Positions 20,459 through 22,571 of a stretch of DNA of 22,571 nt are shown piece by piece. The stretch is from an uncultured Sneathia sp. Its GTDB lineage: Bacteria; Fusobacteriota; Fusobacteriia; Fusobacteriales; Leptotrichiaceae. How positions within the stretch are numbered: the stretch's first letter is position 1; each line of letters begins with the position of its first letter. The stretch spans positions 1 through 22,571 of the forward strand of contig CABURZ010000011.1 of NCBI GenBank assembly GCA_902494065.1, given 5' to 3'. The notes under the pieces are model-generated. The model saw only the letters and a program-made list of their open reading frames with translations, did not search any database and had not been told where the DNA came from. Both the position numbers and the translations under genes were made by a program.

Positions 20459-22571
20459 TTAAGTGCACCCCATTTATCTGCAATTTTGTAATTTGTTTTC
20501 AAAGTAACATTATTAAATTTAATAGTGTTTTCCATAATTTCTTTAATTTCTTGTGATAATTTATCTGCTTTGCTAGATGGTAATTCAAATATTAGTTCGT
20601 CATGAACTTGTATTAACATTTTGTAGCCTTTTTCGAATAATTTTATCATCACAAGTTTTATAATATTAGCTGCAGTTCCTTGAACTACAGTATTAATAGC
20701 TTTTCTTTTAGCTTCTTCAAATATTTTTACATTTTTTGAATTAATTTCTGGTATATATCTTCTTGTACCAAATAAGGTTTCAACATAAAGATTAGTCTTA
20801 CAATCTTCGATAATCTTATCTATAAAATTTGTTACACCTTTATAAGTATTAAAATATGTGTCTATATATTGTTTAGCATCTTTTAGTGATATTTTCAATT
20901 CTTTTGATAGCCCAAAAGGTGTTTTACCATATAAAACACTAAAATTGACAACTTTACCTATGTTTCTTTTCTCACTTGTTATTTGAGTGTTAGGAAATAA
21001 TTTTTTTGCTGTTTCTGCATGTAAATCTAAATCATTTTCATAGGCATGAATTAAATTTTCATCTTTTGAAAGTTCTGCTAGTACACGCAGTTCAATTTGT
21101 GAATAGTCGAATGAAACTAATTTCATGTTCTCTGAAGCTACAAAACAATTTCTTATCATATTACCTTCATTAGTTCTTGCAGGAATATTTTGCAAGTTAG
21201 GATTTTGTGATGAAAGTCTTCCAGTAACTGTACCTGTACCATTGAATACAGAATGTATTCTACTATTTTTGTCAGCATAGCTTGGAAGAGGTTCTATGTA
21301 TGTTGAAAGTAATTTTTTATAATATCTAAAATTTAGCAAGTGACTAGCTATATTGACACCATTATGAGCTAGAGTTTCTAGTACTTCTGCATCTGTTGAA
21401 TATCCTCTTTTTGTCTTTTTTATAATAGGTATTTGTAATTCATTAAATAATACATTACCTAATTGTATAGGAGATTCTATATTAAAGTCAGAGTGTCCTG
21501 CAAGCTTATATATCTCATTTTCTTCTCTTTTAACTATTAAATTAAACTTTTCGTATAATTTTTGTAATTCGTTTTTATCTATACAAATACCATATTTTTC
21601 CATAGAATAAAGAATAGGAATTAAAGGTTTTTCAATTTTTTCATAAGTATTTTTAATATCTAAACTAGTCAATTTTTGTTTCATTTCAGGATAAATTTTT
21701 AACAAACTATAGCATATTTTAATATGTCTATCTTTTAATTCCTCTATTGATATATTTTTTAGTCTTTTTTTATCTAAAGTTTCAATTTCTATATTAGAAT
21801 ATTTTCCTAATATATTTTCAATTTCAAACTTTTCTTGTGTGTTTATAACATAACTTGCAATTAAAATATCAAAAAAATTATTAAAAGTAATACCTTCATG
21901 CATATATTTTTTTGCGTCATAAACAATTAACAAAGCATTTGTATTTAAATCCGATAGCTTTATATTTACTGAAAAAAGAGTGTCTTCAGATACATTATCA
22001 CAAATATATACAATTTCATCAATACAACAAGAAATAAAGTTATCATCAAAGTATAGTGAAGCTATTTTTGCTTTTTGTATAATTTTGCACAGTTCTTCAA
22101 AAGAACAAGTTTTGTGATGAATTTTTAATTCAGTTTTTTTATCCAAAAATTTTAAAAAACTATGTAGCTCAAATTTTAAAAATATATCTTTTAAATTTTC
22201 AATATTTTTTTCTTTCATTTTAAGATCATTTAGGCTAATTTTAAAGTCTATGTCTCTATTAACTGTAGCTAATTTTCTTGAAATAAATGCCAAATCTTTA
22301 CAGTTAATTAAGTTCTCTTTCATTTTTCCTTTGATTTCATCTATATGCTCATAAATGTTTTCTAAATTATCATATTTTTCAATTAGTTTTGATCCACTAA
22401 CATCACCTACACCTAATACTCCAGGTATTCCATCAGAACTATCTCCTTTTAGTCCAAAAAAATCAGGTATTTGATTAGGATATACTTTTAATTTTTCTTT
22501 TACGCCATCATAAGTTGATATTACTTCATTTTTTCCTAAAATATGTATGAAAACATTGTTATCTTTTGTTA
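20455..22571 (-). CDS. polA: DNA polymerase I, N terminus beyond window edge
   Basis: Replication and repair polymerase that removes RNA primers and fills gaps. The frame is open through the right edge, so the ATG at 22323 is internal and not the start; 704 residues are visible. The first 80 or so are the end of the 5'-nuclease domain, with the DNA-binding GDSSDGIPGVLGVGDVSG motif. The middle part corresponds to the 3'-5' exonuclease fold, but I see none of its catalytic motifs, so proofreading is probably absent. The polymerase domain is complete. Motif A is SFDYSQIELR, with the aspartate at visible residue 488. Motif B is RNIGKVVNFSVLYG. Motif C is QVHDELIFE, with the aspartate at residue 657. 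Its stop overlaps azlC by 4 nt. About 170 N-terminal residues should lie outside the window. Confidence 0.96.
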   Translation of the reverse strand, partial: TKDNNVFIHILGKNEVISTYDGVKEKLKVYPNQIPDFFGLKGDSSDGIPGVLGVGDVSGSKLIEKYDNLENIYEHIDEIKGKMKENLINCKDLAFISRKLATVNRDIDFKISLNDLKMKEKNIENLKDIFLKFELHSFLKFLDKKTELKIHHKTCSFEELCKIIQKAKIASLYFDDNFISCCIDEIVYICDNVSEDTLFSVNIKLSDLNTNALLIVYDAKKYMHEGITFNNFFDILIASYVINTQEKFEIENILGKYSNIEIETLDKKRLKNISIEELKDRHIKICYSLLKIYPEMKQKLTSLDIKNTYEKIEKPLIPILYSMEKYGICIDKNELQKLYEKFNLIVKREENEIYKLAGHSDFNIESPIQLGNVLFNELQIPIIKKTKRGYSTDAEVLETLAHNGVNIASHLLNFRYYKKLLSTYIEPLPSYADKNSRIHSVFNGTGTVTGRLSSQNPNLQNIPARTNEGNMIRNCFVASENMKLVSFDYSQIELRVLAELSKDENLIHAYENDLDLHAETAKKLFPNTQITSEKRNIGKVVNFSVLYGKTPFGLSKELKISLKDAKQYIDTYFNTYKGVTNFIDKIIEDCKTNLYVETLFGTRRYIPEINSKNVKIFEEAKRKAINTVVQGTAANIIKLVMIKLFEKGYKMLIQVHDELIFELPSSKADKLSQEIKEIMENTIKFNNVTLKTNYKIADKWGALK

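Noticed and set aside
22321..22323. ATG as start of a short, Klenow-like DNA polymerase I
   Set aside because: The same frame continues to the window edge and encodes the conserved end of the 5'-nuclease domain, so the gene is longer.

Overview
This is a very AT-rich bacterial chromosome segment with strong AGGAGG-type ribosome binding sites and very tight gene packing. The gene content and base composition fit a fermentative, host-associated member of the Fusobacteriota, with the Leptotrichiaceae (Sneathia or Streptobacillus-like) as the best guess. That assignment is inference from style and protein flavour, not from a marker gene. Most genes are housekeeping genes. There is no rRNA, tRNA, CRISPR array, insertion sequence or intact phage gene.

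Region by region: (1) 1-400 is decayed DNA. It holds the tail of an unidentified gene and a remnant of an AAA ATPase/DUF4143 gene whose middle has been deleted. (2) 403-465 is a terminator followed by a promoter. (3) 495-11849 is one long co-directional run on the + strand: mnmG, a fused small-domain/pgi reading frame, a large cytoplasmic GH13 glycosidase, an M13 (PepO-type) endopeptidase, a nitroreductase, pdxS, pdxT, a cyclophilin-type prolyl isomerase and a small lipoprotein. Gaps are under about 60 nt and many genes overlap by 1-17 nt. (4) 11911-17635 holds three tandem paralogous oligopeptide-binding lipoproteins (SBP family 5), each with its own terminator and most with a visible promoter. 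No permease or ATPase genes are nearby. (5) 17683-18390 is a secreted endonuclease/exonuclease/phosphatase-fold protein. It converges on (6) a minus-strand operon, polA (cut by the window edge), azlC, azlD, prfB (22571 down to 18387), whose genes all overlap by 4-14 nt.

Functionally, the GH13 enzyme and Pgi would feed stored or imported glucans into glycolysis. PepO and the three peptide-binding lipoproteins suggest heavy use of peptides. PdxST makes pyridoxal phosphate de novo, which amino acid catabolism needs. AzlCD exports branched-chain amino acids and may relieve excess from peptide uptake.

The points most worth a second look are: the in-frame fusion of a small domain to Pgi with a good internal start site; mosaic identity among the three oppA paralogues that looks like gene conversion; the deletion remnant at the left edge; a prfB without the programmed frameshift; and a PolA whose proofreading motifs are not recognisable. 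I found no convincing new multi-gene defence or mobile system.
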